Below are positions 47,494 to 61,411 of a stretch of DNA of 64,000 nucleotides, piece by piece. The first letter of the stretch is position 1, and each line of letters starts with the position of its first letter. Where the stretch lies: NCBI GenBank assembly GCA_038496675.1, contig CM076648.1:11903475-11967474 (forward strand), read 5' to 3'. The stretch comes from Rachycentron canadum. Taxonomy: Eukaryota; Chordata; Actinopteri; Carangiformes; Rachycentridae. The notes beneath the pieces were generated by a model. The model did not search any database. It was not told the origin of the DNA and saw nothing but the letters and a program-made list of their open reading frames with translations. The translations under genes and the position numbers were made by a program.

Positions 47494-50400
47494 GTAGGTC
47501 TCTCCCTGCAGGACCATGTCTGTTGTTGTACCCAGTTGTAAAAGTGGGCCCACTGATCAGCCACGACCACCCCGAGTACACATGAAGCCTCCATCACAGC
47601 AGCAAAATGAATTGTAGTTGAGGAAAACATTGTGTTGTGAATGACTTTTTTTGTTTGTTTGTTTTGCTTGTTTATTTTTTTGTTTGTTTATTTCACACTA
47701 TGTCCGGTAGCAGGCTTTCCAACATTATATTTTTTGCAGTGTTATTATACAGGCCTGTGGTTATTTTAAATATTAAAAAGGGCTTTTGTCCAAAATTTAT
47801 TTATTTCTGTTATAATTTTAGCAATTCAGCTATTTAAAAAAAATTGTTTATGGCCTATAAATGCACGTAAATAAATATCAAACAATCAATATGGTCATGG
47901 ATGTATTCTACAACACTTATTGTAATCTTGCCATCACTAATGTTTATTGGGAATATATCCATTTAAAAGTTTATATACTAGATAATCAATGAAATGTGTA
48001 TCCATCTGCATCATATATCATCATACCTCAGAATAACAACAAAACCAGCAGCAAAGCAAGTGATGTGGCCTACAGTCCCCTATGACTAGCAGTCAATAAA
48101 TCAAAATGATGGTGAGCACATGCAGGGATTATTTAGTGTCCACATTCAGTGTCTGTTTCTTTTTCTTTATGTTTGCTCGTATACATAAGCTCAAAAAAAC
48201 AGTCTGTTTACACACAGTAGCTAACAGGTCCACCGCAAAGTGATGCTCCGTTCTACTTTGCAGTGAGTTTTGTAAACCAATACACCTATATCAAGTGATA
48301 TCCATACCAGGTGAATACTATCATGTTGCATACAGTACATGGCAGACAAAAAGGCTGCTGCAAGCTCCTGCCTAAATTCGTGTGCAGTCAAAGAAGAACA
48401 TTATTGTTGACACTATAATTTTAAATTACATATTTAACAGCAAAACATGCGGTTCTTAGGTGGATGCCAAGCCATCAGCTCACACACATTGTTTTTGTGT
48501 CCTTCAGGCTTAGTTAGAAATGATAAGAGAACTAAAAATGTATATCCAGTTTGTCTCAGTCGTCCCATTTCCAGCAGTTGTTTTCCACTTCATTGTGTTT
48601 TAGGCTGTTAGCAGATTAGCAGTCACTTTAAGTTAGGCTGAACATTGCATCAAAACAAAGACATTTCTGATCATATAAGACTCTGCATGAATATGACCAC
48701 AGATGGTAAGACCCTTATTTGATGACTACATCATTTCACCTCCTCCTTCATCCGATAGCAATAGAGGCCTTAGCTCCAAACTTTACTAGCCTTTTCGCTT
48801 GGAAGATAAAGATGATTTGAGTTTCCTAAGAGTTTCCTTGCAGCCACCATGACTTTTACATAAAGCATGTTAGTTGAACATTATCTGCAGACAATCTGTG
48901 GTTTATTAAAACTAAGCAAACATTGTGTAAGAGTATAATTTATAATATGAGTCATGACACATTCATATTTGACAGTGTAGACATATTCAGTGTCTAGGGT
49001 TTAAGGACTTGAATCTCACTGACCCCCCCCTTTTAATTTTCCAAAATAGGTTTTACAGTTTCTTTATAGATAGGTGTACACAGCAGATGCAACACACTGT
49101 CCCAAACAGGTCGTTTAAACCTTGTTTATGCTGTGTAAAATTGCATAAATGCAAGTTGTAGATAACAATGTGGAAAATGCGTTAAAAGAGCAATAAAACT
49201 TGCGCAAATGTGGCGGATAAGATGCTGCTGATTTGTGTATAATCACACCATCTTGTTAGCTAAACATCTGAAATGCATCTGAATCCATATTGAGTGAAAA
49301 GATAACCAAAAATGGCAGTCATTGTTAGTATCTACGTCATCATCACATTGTCCTTAACAACATAAAGGGCAGCCTCCCAGTGAGCAAAGTTAAGTTATCC
49401 TTGGTGAGTAAAGGGGATGAAATATAAATATACTTCATAATATTCTTGTTTCAGAGGATTTCTTGAGAGAAATGCGAGTCAGGTGCATTAAAGTCTGAAT
49501 TGACTTAGTTGTGAAAGTGAGTGTGTGCGTCTGTCTGTAGGTGTCAGCTCTATGATGAAGCTTACTGGCAATCTGTCTGGTGTATTGTGCTCACTGCATG
49601 CTGGGATACATCTTATTCATTGAGATAATACCATCAATATCATAAGATATTCTGCAATATATTCTGTGTAGCCCATGATAAAGGAAAACACTGTTGTAGA
49701 TGCTCATATATCTAGATTTTATATCCATATATATATATAAGATTTTGGAAATGCAGTGAGCTTTTCCCTGTCTGGTTTAAGATTCAGGAAATATCAGTGA
49801 AGAAGAACTGTAAACTGAGAAAAAATCTGTTATGATGTAATTTCTCTACCTATTTCTGATTATCTTTATACAAAATCTGTCAACTTCTGCATCACAAAAG
49901 AAACAAAGGAAGACTTGAAAGGAGTCATGCAGGGTTCACTGGTGATGTCACACATGTTCTTCGCCTTCACACATATTTTGCACACATAACTGTAAACCCC
50001 CGCTTTTTGACGTCTGTGAGGGTCACTGGTTTCCTGTCTTTTATTTGGGAAGAAAAAGGGTGGGTGTGTGATTGCAGCACCATGTGGTTTGATGTACAGC
50101 ATGATCATCATCACCATGAAAAAATTGTTGTATAGCATTTTGTGTAAATAAAAGATTAGATGTTTTGGTGAGGATGACATAATAAATCTGTCATCAAAGT
50201 CATCAAACTAAGTATAAGATGTAACTTTCAAAGCAATTTAAAAAAGACTTAATACTCCTCGAATCCTCGAACAGAATGTCCCAAAAAAATACTGCCAACA
50301 GTTTTGCAATTGTTCTTAATTTGTGTGGCTTACATGTTGCACTGTAGGTACGTAAAGAGACAACACTGCATAACTACAACACTGTACAACTGGAACAAAT

Positions 50401-51133
50401 AACTGACCTAAACAACAGTGACACTTGCAACAAACCAACTTTAAAAATAGATAATGATGTAAATACAGCTGCCCTTTTTATCTGTGGTGAATGATCACGG
50501 TATACCCACAACAATACACCCTAATTTGTCATTATACAGAAAATCCATTTCATCCATTCACTTTTATATTGTTCATGTCAGTAGGTATTTAAAGACATTT
50601 GCTATAATGACTATATCAAACCCATTCATGGATATTTTGTAGCAATATCAACTGGAAAGAAGAAAAGTTGACACTTTTTGTGTTTGTTTGAGTTTGTTGG
50701 CTCTATCAAGTGCTCTAGAAAAACAACATTTGATACCTATGTGAAATTATTACCACTCCATGAATGTGGATGCAAACGTATGGTTAACTGACACTTGAAT
50801 AGCAGTTTTAGCTTGAATATTCAGACAAATGTGCCCCATGGCCTGAAGTGCACCAGGGTGACAGTTGTGTCACCAGATATCCAAAGTTGTGTATGTCCAG
50901 TGCTTGTATTTTCACAATTTTGATATTTAAATCAAAATTTATTTATTTATTTTACTTGTTTTTGTTTTTTGTGTGAAGGCATTAAGAAGCTGCAACAGAA
51001 CATGTACGAAGCTGTAATACCTGAATAATCATTGTATCTAAAGCCAGAGAATAGTTTGTAGCTTCTATCCCAGTTTGTCTCATTTTGGATCAAATTGAGG
51101 ACACAAGTATGAGGATTAAAAAAAAAACAAAAC

Positions 51134-51411
51134 ACTGTTAGCACTGTCGGCTCACAGCAAGAATGTTCTGGGTTTGATTTCTGGGCCTTGGGCCTTTCTG
51201 TGTGGAGTTTTCTCGAGGTACTCTGGCTTCCTCCCACAGTCCAAAGACATGCACGCTTAGGTTAATTGGCGACTCTAAAATTGCCCGTGAGTGTGAGCAT
51301 GAATGGTTGTTTGTCTCTATGTGTCAGCCCTGCGATAAACTGGTGACCTGTCCAGGGTGTAACCCCCCCATCCCTGAGGGATAAGCAGTATAGATAATGG
51401 ATGGATGGACA
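51134..51411 (+). repeat. LINE 3' end or SINE ending in ATGG units
   Basis: Runs from CTGTTAGCACTGTCGGCTCA through TTTCTGTGTGGAGTTT, CTTCCTCCCACAGTCCAAAG, GGTTAATTGGCGACTCTAAA and ACCTGTCCAGGGTGTAAC to a terminal ATGGATGGATGG-type tract. This pattern is one of the most common interspersed repeats of fish (L2/Maui-type 3' ends or a related SINE). It is truncated in the middle relative to full copies I know. Confidence 0.65.
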
Positions 51412-52952
51412 TTGAAAGTTTTGTGACTATTTTTTTTCACCCAATTTAAGTATCTGCTGACAGAACCCTGGGCCACCTAAAGGTATAATTTGGTATTACA
51501 ACACCAGACGTTAATCAAAAGTTGTTTATTGTGTTAAGTTAAGACAATGTGAAAAACTAAAACATAGCCCGTGGAATAGCATCTCTTAGACAGGCTTAGA
51601 GTGTTTAGCCACTAGTGGTGTTGTAGAGAAACACTTTGATGAGCAGGGTTTGTCTTTTGTTGTTATAACAGCGTGCACATGAGGCTGAACACACTAAAAA
51701 TATTGGTCTGTTAGGCTAATAAGGCAAATTTAGCTCCCATTTAAATGTTCTAAGGACATTCTAGTTGATAGCTGGCCTGCATGTCAAACTGCCATGAAAA
51801 TGATGTTTACCGGCAGACTGTTTGTGTTTTTAAATTGTCTGGCGTCACTTTGGATTAACAGAGTGGTAATGTATCCTAAAACGGAGCTATGTGCCAATAA
51901 GTTAGGCGAAGGAGACATCATACATACATGTCAGAGGATTCAAAATAATAGGAAGTACCTCCAAGTATCTGTATAAATTAACAATACAATTCATTTTAGT
52001 GGGAAACACTGAAAAAAAGGAAACCAATTTTTTTTAAGCACATCTTCATTGTTCATTTTATTGTATGTAAGTATGCAACACCATAGAACTAGCTAATAAA
52101 AAAATAAAAGGTATCAAATTCAAAGCTAGTTTTCTCTAAAATGAAATGACAGAAAACTGTACAGAGCTTATAGGGACTTGGCACGCACCCGTACTGACCA
52201 GCACATATTTGGATCTACCAAGAAAATCTCCTTTTTTTCTTAAACTCATCAATACCTCAGCAGCCAGTTTATTTAAGCAAATTATGGTTGTATTAATGTG
52301 TCTATATAATGCCAAAAGGCTGATCTTACGAATGAGCGCTACATGTTACAGCCAATACCAGCACACAGTGCAGCTCCATAGATCACATACAGACCACCAC
52401 ATTCAAATTTAGCTGTCTGATGACACCAATCTCAACAGATACTAGTCTGTATACAGTCTCAACACATTGATGTCAGTGGCCTTTTTTAACTCTAAGCTGA
52501 TAAAACAGAAAATAATGGTTAGCGCTCTGCAAGTGTTAGTTGTTTTTTTAAATATATTTTTTTCAATAGCAGAAATGTAACTGTGGTGTAGTTTAACAGT
52601 CTTTTTATAAAATATCTTCTGTGACACTGCTTTAAAGCATCTTAACTCAACATGAACTCTGATGAAAACATCATATTCCAAATCAAAGTAATGAGGCGAG
52701 TGCTTGGGATTTACAGACTAATACACTAATTCACCATGATATAGTCATGCTAAGTCAAAAGGTTGCTTTAATTTTCTTAAAGGGCAATTTGTCAGTTTCC
52801 TTTGCCAGTACACAATGTTGTGTTTGTGTACGGTGACAATCTGTAGCTGAGCACATCTCTTCATTGCTTATTGTCTTGTGATCCTTAAATTGGATTCAAG
52901 GAAGACCCCCCTCATGGTTGATGCCATCCAAGTCTTCACTGCTATGCACAGT

Positions 52953-54013
52953 GGGCCTCATGCAAGAACCTTTGCTCACATTTTTCTGTTTGTACGAGTG
53001 AGTTGGATTCACCAAACTCTCTTAACTCTGCAAACTTGTCACAAATTGCTCCCTTTAGACTGATGAATACCACCTGCTCATGGGCGTTTGTAATGTTTCA
53101 TCATCATAACAACAACAACAACCACAAAAATCGCTGTATAAGGCTGCTTTCTTTGTAGGAAAGGTTCATTCATAAAGATACAAGTGTAAAAAGAAGAATT
53201 TCACACCACTTCAAGCACTGCTGTCAGAAATCAGCAAACAAACATGTAACAAAGCTGGCAGTCAGAGGTCATATTAGACGACACAGAACTATTAGAAAAA
53301 GTTAATAGTAGATCTATCATTGACATGTCATCAGAGAAGCGCTGTGCTGCAGCAGATCAGAAAAATCTTAATGATTTTAAATTGAACTGTTTATTGAACC
53401 TTTATTGGCAACTGGTTTTGTTGTTATACTTGTTTAGTTTTTCCCTCTGCTCTTATAATCGCTGCATTATTAAGAATGAGGACAGTGAGGGACACCCCTC
53501 AATGTATCTCAGAAAGAATGAGTAAATGATGATGATGATGATGATAAAGAGGAAATGGTTTAGGCTGCACAAAGTTAGAGGCTGAGTCCATGGCTAAAAC
53601 GTTTGACTCGAGAATATTACAGGTGACAGTAGGTGATGTCGGGTGGATCGTATTGGACAGAGATCTGCATAGAGAACCTGAGGCAGCTGTCGAACTGAGA
53701 GAATTTTCATTAAACATTCTTATTAAACCACTGAAATGGATATGCTGGAAATTTTTTTAATTAAATACATTTCGGTATCTTACTTGTGCCAAAATTCATT
53801 GAGATTAAGCCACTATAGCTCTTAAGTTAAAGGAGTGTGTTTCCCCCAGTGAAGCGAGGCAGTAGTACAGGTCTGAACCATGTGTACATTTTGCTTGTGG
53901 CTAAGTGAAAATTCTATTTATGAGAAATTTAAATTCTCATTAACTGCTTGTATTTTCTACTGAATGTGAATATGTGTGAACATGTTCATATGACTGGTTC
54001 TTGCGTCAGGCCC
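52953..54013. mobile_element. Non-autonomous DNA transposon with 18-bp terminal inverted repeats
   Basis: Left end GGGCCTCATGCAAGAACC (52953-52970) and right end GGTTCTTGCGTCAGGCCC (53996-54013) are inverted repeats matching at 16 of 18 positions. The 1.06-kb body has no transposase-like ORF. The ends resemble PIF/Harbinger- or ISL2EU-type elements of fish, but no clear target-site duplication was found, so the superfamily is tentative. Confidence 0.6.
53527..53546. repeat. (GAT)n trinucleotide tract
   Basis: Six to seven GAT units inside the TIR element at 52953-54013. Confidence 0.8.
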
Positions 54014-54968
54014 GTTCTATTGAAACAGTACTAAACGACACGGGACAAAGATTTCTGTTATCTACACATTCAGAAAAGAAAAAATACTATAAACACAAGC
54101 TTTTTATTCAGTGCATTTAGCCTTTTTCTGTTGCAATTAATTTGAATTTTTGCTGTGATCACTTCAAGTCTCTTGTGTTTTGTGCCACAGTAATTCAAAA
54201 CCTCTTGCACAACTAAAGCTTTATGGATTGACTGTAAGTGCCAGGGGTCAGGCTCACTGAATCCAAGATTTATTGCAGTAACTGTGTCACTCTGTTGAGT
54301 TGAATTCTTCTTCAGTAAAATACCTAAAGAAGTCAGTGAAGCATTGCGTTGTGACACGGTGAGGAATCCCTGTAAAACTTTGTATTTCCTACTTTTATTG
54401 TGAGATTACACTTGCACTTTGAGACTGTCCAGAAATTTATAAGCTGAGACTTTGGTTAAAACAAGTTGAAAGTGAGAAATATGTTTGCAAATTTTCTGGT
54501 GCATATTTTGGTTGTGGATTCTGAGAATCATATAATTCAAATGAATAATTTTAGTGCCCAATCTGAATAGCAACCTGTTCTTCCCAGAATTATGTCAGCA
54601 TGAGTCTCAGTTAGTAGTTAGGGACCCAGTTAGTTTTTTGAGATAAAGAGAATAAAGTGGAGATAATATTTTTAAAGTAGGATTATTGTATTTGGGCTTT
54701 CATGGCAGAAATCTAAAAGCTTTACTTCATGAGTAAGACCTAAGAGGCAGCACTGGCAGTGAATTCAGGGAGAAGGCCCTCTTTTTGTGTGGTTACCACT
54801 CCACGGGGGCAGGCAGGGGTAAATAATACACTTAACTAACCCCCCATCCAGACAAGAACAGAGAAGCAGGCTGCAGAGAGAAAGGCTGGAAGGGAGAGCA
54901 GTGAAACGCAGAGCAGCTCTCAGCTGTCACGTTCGCTTGCTGTAAAGCCATGTGGAATGATATAACAT

Positions 54969-55009
54969 TGACGTCACAACCCAGTGACGTACTACAGGGT
55001 GATTGCAAA
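54969..55009 (+). promoter_or_regulatory. CRE pair and C/EBP-like site in pde3b intron 1
   Basis: Palindromic CRE TGACGTCA (54969-54976), half-site TGACGTA (54985-54991), then ATTGCAAA (55002-55009) resembling a C/EBP half-palindrome. The cluster sits in a locally GC-richer segment. Motif matches only; function is inferred. Confidence 0.4.
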
Positions 55010-55677
55010 GAAGGGAAAAAAAATGCCAAGTCTTATTAATCGCCCTGTAGAATATAGTGTCTAGCCTCTAGCAGGGATGAGAAAGGGAGGAATTACACAA
55101 TAGTACAATAGGAAGGGTTTAGGTGGGAAAAAGGTGCCATGAAGAATTGTACTTCAGACCATTTGGCTTATTCATCCATAATATCAGTCAAAGCCACCGG
55201 ATTTAGATTTTTTAAATTTTTATTTTGTATTATAAAATATGAAATATTGTGATATTTTTTGGTGATGGTATACAGCATTTTAAGGCTGACACTCTCAGTA
55301 CCGTGCTAAAAGTGTATTGAACTAGTTATGTAATGCTTACTTTGATTGAACAAATCCTCCCTCTTCAGTATTATAGTAGAACAGAGACAAAGTAATTAGT
55401 GAAAAAATCTAGGTAGGTTTGTGATTTAGAAAAAAATATTATAATCAGTTTCATCTTTATTGTAGAGATATATAATATAATGATGTGGGTTTTTTTTTTT
55501 TTTTTGGTAATGAGATAAAAGCATGACCAAATTAAATTGTACCTTATGTGCTGTTGATACTGTTTGCACCTACAGCCTCTTTATCTGATTTGTCTGTGAA
55601 GATGAAAGCCTCCATACATTTAGTGGAACTGTCTGCTGGCTCTTTTGTCTTTGGTTCACTATTATCAAAACTAAACC

Positions 55678-55679
<2 letters not shown>

Positions 55680-55762
<83 letters not shown>
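55680..55762. repeat. (TG)n microsatellite
   Basis: About 41 uninterrupted TG units in pde3b intron 1, among the longest complete dinucleotide tracts in the window. Confidence 0.95.
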
Positions 55763-55765
<3 letters not shown>

Positions 55766-58147
55766 ATCAGCGATGTGTGCTAATTTTGTTTTATTTTCCA
55801 GAAAACACAGTAAATCCTCCATATACTATTTATGGCACCTTTTTCAATCTGATATTAAAAACCTGTATGTCCATCTAGCTTTAAATGTAAAGGATAAATC
55901 CAGTAATCAAATGAAACCTTATTGGACTTACTGTGCCACTCTGGGGCTCTAATGTGCTCAGGATGTGTCATGAACACCGCTGTCGAATTTTACATTTTTT
56001 TTCTCCTTTTTTTCTCCTTTTTTTTTTTGAGAAAAAAAAAGAAAATGAATTCAGATTAATAAGGATTCAGATTAATTTGCTATGAGAACTTTTTTAGTTC
56101 AACCTAATTTTTAGATTTTAGTTTAGAATTATAACTTTAGTTAGTATTGAATGTAGCTTCTAAAGCCACTAAGTATCTAATGTTATCTGTAGTTAGAGGT
56201 TGCGTGTGTGTATCTATGTGTTTGTGGCTGTGTTTGTTTTTTTAAGGAAACTTTAATCTTGATTTTGAAGTTAAAAACATCCCTTGCAGCATCCACAATG
56301 TCATCTATATTACATGTATTCATTTTGTCAGACTTAAATAATCATTGGATTTTAAATTAAAACCAACATATGACCATCTTTGGTGAAAGCAGTGCTCAGG
56401 TCAGTTTGAGGTGATCATTGTGATATAGTTTTATTTGATCAAATGTAATCTGGGTCACCGAAGAAGAATGATGTTAGCCCCCATGTTTAGGAGGTTGTGT
56501 AACAGTTTGGATATAAGGAACAAGAACTAATTCACTGCTTAGCAACTACTTATCACTGCCACAGGTAGCTTTAATGGTGTAGGTAAACATTTTGTGAATG
56601 CCAAATCAAGAGCTGAATCATCCTTTGTCTTGTCTATACGTGTAATGGAACTGTTTTTCTTGAAATGTACATCATAATTTTATTATTTTTAGGAATTGCT
56701 CCTATCAAAATCTGGCTTGTTGTTATTGGTTCCCAATGACCTGCTCCGTCGGCTTCAGAGAGTTTTACTCTCATCCCACTTTCTTAAATGTCAGAACTAG
56801 TTTTTATAGCTGCTTGTAATTTTTCGGCGGCAGCAGCAGGACCAGTAGAAAGGGTTAAGTTGTGCGAGGTGCTGTGTGTTTGGCTGACTGCAGAGTGAAA
56901 CAGGATGCAGCGACTGCATTGTCAGCCTGCTGGTGTGAGTGCAAACAGATGAGGAAATGCTGGAGCGGGTACTCCAAAACTCGGGTTACCCTGGAAACGG
57001 TTTGCGTCATGATCACCAGCAATTAGCTTGCAGCTCTTTAGTTTTCATGATAGGTCTACCACAGCTTAGCCTAATGACTCTGGTGTCTGAATATTTTGTG
57101 AGTTGATAGTGGCTCTTCAAAGACGGTTTTGTTTTGCTTCTTTCTTAAACAATTTGTTTATGAAATAATCCATAAATTGCTGAATGATTTGATGCTCTGT
57201 TTTGAACTGTCTAAAAAGAGCTGTGCAGTAGGTCATCTGTCCTATTTTCTCTAATGACTCTTGATGTGATGTCCTGACTTCATCCATCTGTTTGTATTAT
57301 TATCTATACAAAGCTTATGTGTGGCTGACTTGGTGTGTTGTTGAGGCTCAGAAAATTGGACTGAAGAGGGGAGCTACCAAACCACTATCACCAAAGTTTG
57401 GGCTAATTAGACCTTTTTTTTTTTTTTCTTGCAACTGTTGCGTCAGATTTCCGTACTATGCCTGTTTTTTCACAACATGAAAAATTGTCAAATGTGAAGT
57501 GCCTAGATAAGATTAGTGATGACAAAATGTCCCCCAAGCCATTGGCACTTTTTAACAACACAATCAAGCTTTTTAGTTTGTGGAGGTTTTTCTGCACAGC
57601 TCGTCTCAAAGTATTTTGATCACACCGCAAGGTTCCCAACAATGCAAACATTTCAGGTGGCTTATATCTTTTAAGTTGAGGATGAGGTTGCTGAACCTTG
57701 CATGTGTTGATTGTTTGTCCAGTCCAATGAGAGGGTGAGGGTAGAGGAAGAGAGCAGGGTTAGGTTTGGTCAAGGGGTGGTGTGGTTAATTTAAGCCACT
57801 ATGACATAGATGATGGGAGCCTGTGGATAAACTGCTGCTGAGGGAATTTAAGCAGGACGGAGAAACAGAGGTGAGGAGTGTAGTAAACATTTTATTTATA
57901 ATAGCTTTTTTGTGGCACTGAAAATGATTACAGTTATTATTTTTGCATTTCATTCTCATTGAAACATTTCATTGCAATCTCATCAAAATTTTCCTCTTTG
58001 TTCGTCTACTTTTCTTTCCCTCATTTTGTTCTCTATCTCTGTTTCTCATTTTCTCTGAATTTCTTTCTGTCTTTCTCTGTGCGCCTCTTTTGAAAACGGT
58101 GTCAGCACTGCTGCTTTTACACCAAAAGGCTGTTGCTAAGTGACGGT

Positions 58148-58155
58148 TGACGTCA
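58148..58155 (+). promoter_or_regulatory. Second palindromic CRE in pde3b intron 1
   Basis: TGACGTCA, preceded by a TGACGG half-site at 58141. Motif match only. Confidence 0.35.
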
Positions 58156-58490
58156 GCCGCAGCTACAGAGGAGGGCTTGTGTGTGTTTAGCAGCTGAGGG
58201 CAGATCCCACTGAAAAGGGCAAAACTGTGAAGCACTATTAGTCACTGCAATGAAAACCCTAACTTCAACCAACAGGATCGCCATTTCCTAAAACTGTGCA
58301 CAATTTATTCTGAGTGACTTATTGTAAAAGTAAATCTTTCAACATGGAATGATGAGGTTTAGACCAAAACATTTTTGGAGACACTGCACCCGGCCAATCC
58401 CCACCCCCTTTTCTTCACTTTTTCTTTAGTCTGTCGCTGTCTCCCTTTCTTTCTCACTTTAACCCCCGTCTGCCCCTCCCCCAACACGTA

Positions 58491-58492
<2 letters not shown>

Positions 58493-58536
<44 letters not shown>
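58493..58536. repeat. (CA)n microsatellite
   Basis: About 22 CA units in a C-rich neighbourhood of pde3b intron 1. Confidence 0.9.
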
Positions 58537-58539
<3 letters not shown>

Positions 58540-60429
58540 GCTCAAATGCCAGACCCCCCTCCTCCCGCCACTCTTCCCCTCACATAATGTAAGTGAGATT
58601 TTGTAGATAGATTTTGTGTCTGACGAAGGTCTCTGACTCTGAGCTCCAGTGTGATATCTCCCCCATCCGGCCAAGGTTGCTCTTGATCTACTCACCATTG
58701 TTCAGTGTAATCAATTCCTGGGGACCTGTATCATCCTCTCCCTGCCCTCCACTACACCCACCATCCCTTGTTCCCCCATTGCTTTTCTTTCTCTTTTGAC
58801 TACACATGAAATTTGACCTGTTAGAGTGGACCAAACAAAAAGCTCATCAGCATTTCAGGTGGAAATGATAGTGAACTTCTTGTGTTTCACCGCTCCTCAT
58901 CAGTTACATTGTTGTTAGTTATTGTTTTATAAGATTTTAGTACATTTCTGTTGCAGTGTGATTGTTTTGTCTGCATCAAACCAACATAATTTGCTTCTGC
59001 TTGCTTGACTCACACAAGACGGTATCTTTGTTTTTTTTCTGTGAGAAAACTTGGAGAGCCATGACGCAGTCATTTACCCGTCCGCACACAACAGAGGACA
59101 TGTCATGACTGTTGCATCTGTGCTCTGAAGACTGTGATGAAAGTTATTATGGCTGATACAGACTGCTGCAGGAGATAAACCAGCACCGGCACAGACTGGG
59201 GGTCTATGGGCAGAGAGTTTTTTTTTTTTTTTTTTTCAGCAGTCATGGAGCTCAGTGATGGTGGAGTGAGAGAGGAGAGAGCACAGGGTTTAATCGCACA
59301 CCCCCTCTGCAGCTAATGCACACTGTGCTGTTCAGATACAGTCTGAGTGTGGCCCACCCCAAACTGTCATTGCTCCCTGTGAAGGCCTTGAAGTGATGTG
59401 CCCATAAGAATTTTTGAAGAGTGATATTCAGGGATCAAGGCCTGACTGGCAGCGGTTTAATGGCCAGAGAGGCTTTCCTTCAAGGAGAGGACCAGTTCAC
59501 CCAAGTGAGACTATTTGGAAGCCTAATTTAGCAAGACACTGAATCCCTCTCACCTTCATGGGTAAACTGGGGAAACTGGGTTAACTGATGAGTTAACCAA
59601 GCCAAAGATTTATTTCTTTATTCAATAAAGAGAAACTATATCTGTGTATTTATATACTATAAAAGCTTAAAAAGCTGTATCTTTTATTCATACATAATGC
59701 AATGCATTGTATTGCCTGCCTGCTGCAGTGTGACTCTTCTTTGTCCTTATCTGTCACGACCCTGTATCAAAGGATCAACTGGATCAACAGTGGACTTGAT
59801 GCCCCATATCAACAGCAGGCACCCTGGCATGGTACCATAGGCATGGGGCTGGAGGCAGGCAGCAGTAGTTAGCCAGGGGAATGGGTGGATTCTTTTCTTT
59901 CTCCTTTCCTTTATGTATTTTTCATGAAATGAGTCTCCTACTAAGAAATCACCATGATAACAGTCGATTTTTAGCTTTTTTCACTTTTACTTTCATCCAT
60001 CTTTCTGTTTTAAGTGAGAGAAAACTGCAACATTGTCATAAATATGCTTGTGAAAAAATAATATAATGGACCCTGTTGCAACAATGACATTAAGTAGCAT
60101 GCAACACATAAAAATGAATTAATCCAGTGAATCCATAGTGAAGATGCTATTGCTAGACACGTGACTCACAACTCTATGCTTGACGTATTTATAATCATCA
60201 TACCTGTGAATGAGAAGTGACTGATATTATGCACCAGATCTGGCATGGGGTAAAGTGTCAATATGGCAACCAAGTTTTTGTATATTTCAAGTTCTTTGTA
60301 TTGTAAATGTATTGAATTCTTAATTGCCTGTCAAAGCTACGCCAAAAAAGAAAAAAAAAATTAGTAGTCGTAATAGCAGCCTTACCAAAGACTAAAAGTA
60401 CGTATGTGCCGATCGGTTTTTTTGGCACA

Positions 60430-60660
60430 TTAAAGGGGTAGTTCGGGTTATTTGACACAGGGTTGTGTGAGGTACTTTTACACAGTGAGGGCTCTCAAAG
60501 AAACAACTGCATGGACATATCTTGTGGTTGTTCTTAACTAGACTGAAATAGTCTGAGATGAAAATTGTGTGATATTTGCAAACTGATTCTACATGAGTCC
60601 CATAGATCAACATTTCTGCTTCTATCAAAATAAATTGCGATTTTCTAGCACTCTGTTTAC
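60430..60660 (+). repeat. Fragment of a 'ttaaaggggtagttcggg' MITE-like repeat
   Basis: Opens ATTAAAGGGGTAGTTCGGGT, then TTTGACACAGGGTTGT and GAGGTACTTTTACACAGT. This is the typical start of a short DNA-transposon-derived repeat of percomorph fish. The 3' limit is uncertain. Confidence 0.55.
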
Positions 60661-61392
60661 TTTATTATTTGTAATCAGTACTTTGCAGTATTTCAGATTT
60701 TCTTGTAGAAGTCTTGCCCTTTATTTACTGTATTTATGACCAGGAGTGCCCCTTTATAGCAATGCCACAGCATCTTAATACCTAGAAACTTCAAGTTACT
60801 CAAAATAAAAGATCTGTCTACTACACAAATTTTGGTAAACTTGGTACATGTTGGCCTCACCTTTGCTCTCCTTAACTCTGTTTAGTAAACCTAGCACAGG
60901 TTCGTGTGACTGACTCATCTGACAGTCAGCCAGTGCCCCAGTATTTATGCCATGTGGCATCTGTCTCCGGTGATGCAGGCAGAACTTGCCGAGCTCTGAG
61001 TTTATACTTACAGATGTAAAAAGCTGATCTCCAGTGGTTTCAGCATGATGTTGTGACCCACACTCTGTCAGTGCTGCGTTCCTAAGACTGTATATTGAGG
61101 GGAAAGTAACTGAAGATCCGGTCACTCTGAAAACCACCTCGCCTGTCTGGTGACTTTGTGTTTAAACTGCATGAAGAATTTGTAAGGAAGCATAGATTTG
61201 TCACTTACGCATGACAACAAATATTAGTCAGCTACTGCCGTTGCACACTAGTCAACTTCATTACAATCTTCTATTTTTTCTATCTTCATTTGTTACATTA
61301 GCTTGAACATTTAGAATGCATTTTGTTTGTTTGTTTATTTTTGTTTTCATTTATCACTTTGTTTAACATTTTTGTTTTACAATCTTGGCTCA

Positions 61393-61411
61393 TATATATA
61401 TATATATATAA
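61393..61411. repeat. (TA)n microsatellite
   Basis: About nine TA units in pde3b intron 1. Confidence 0.8.
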
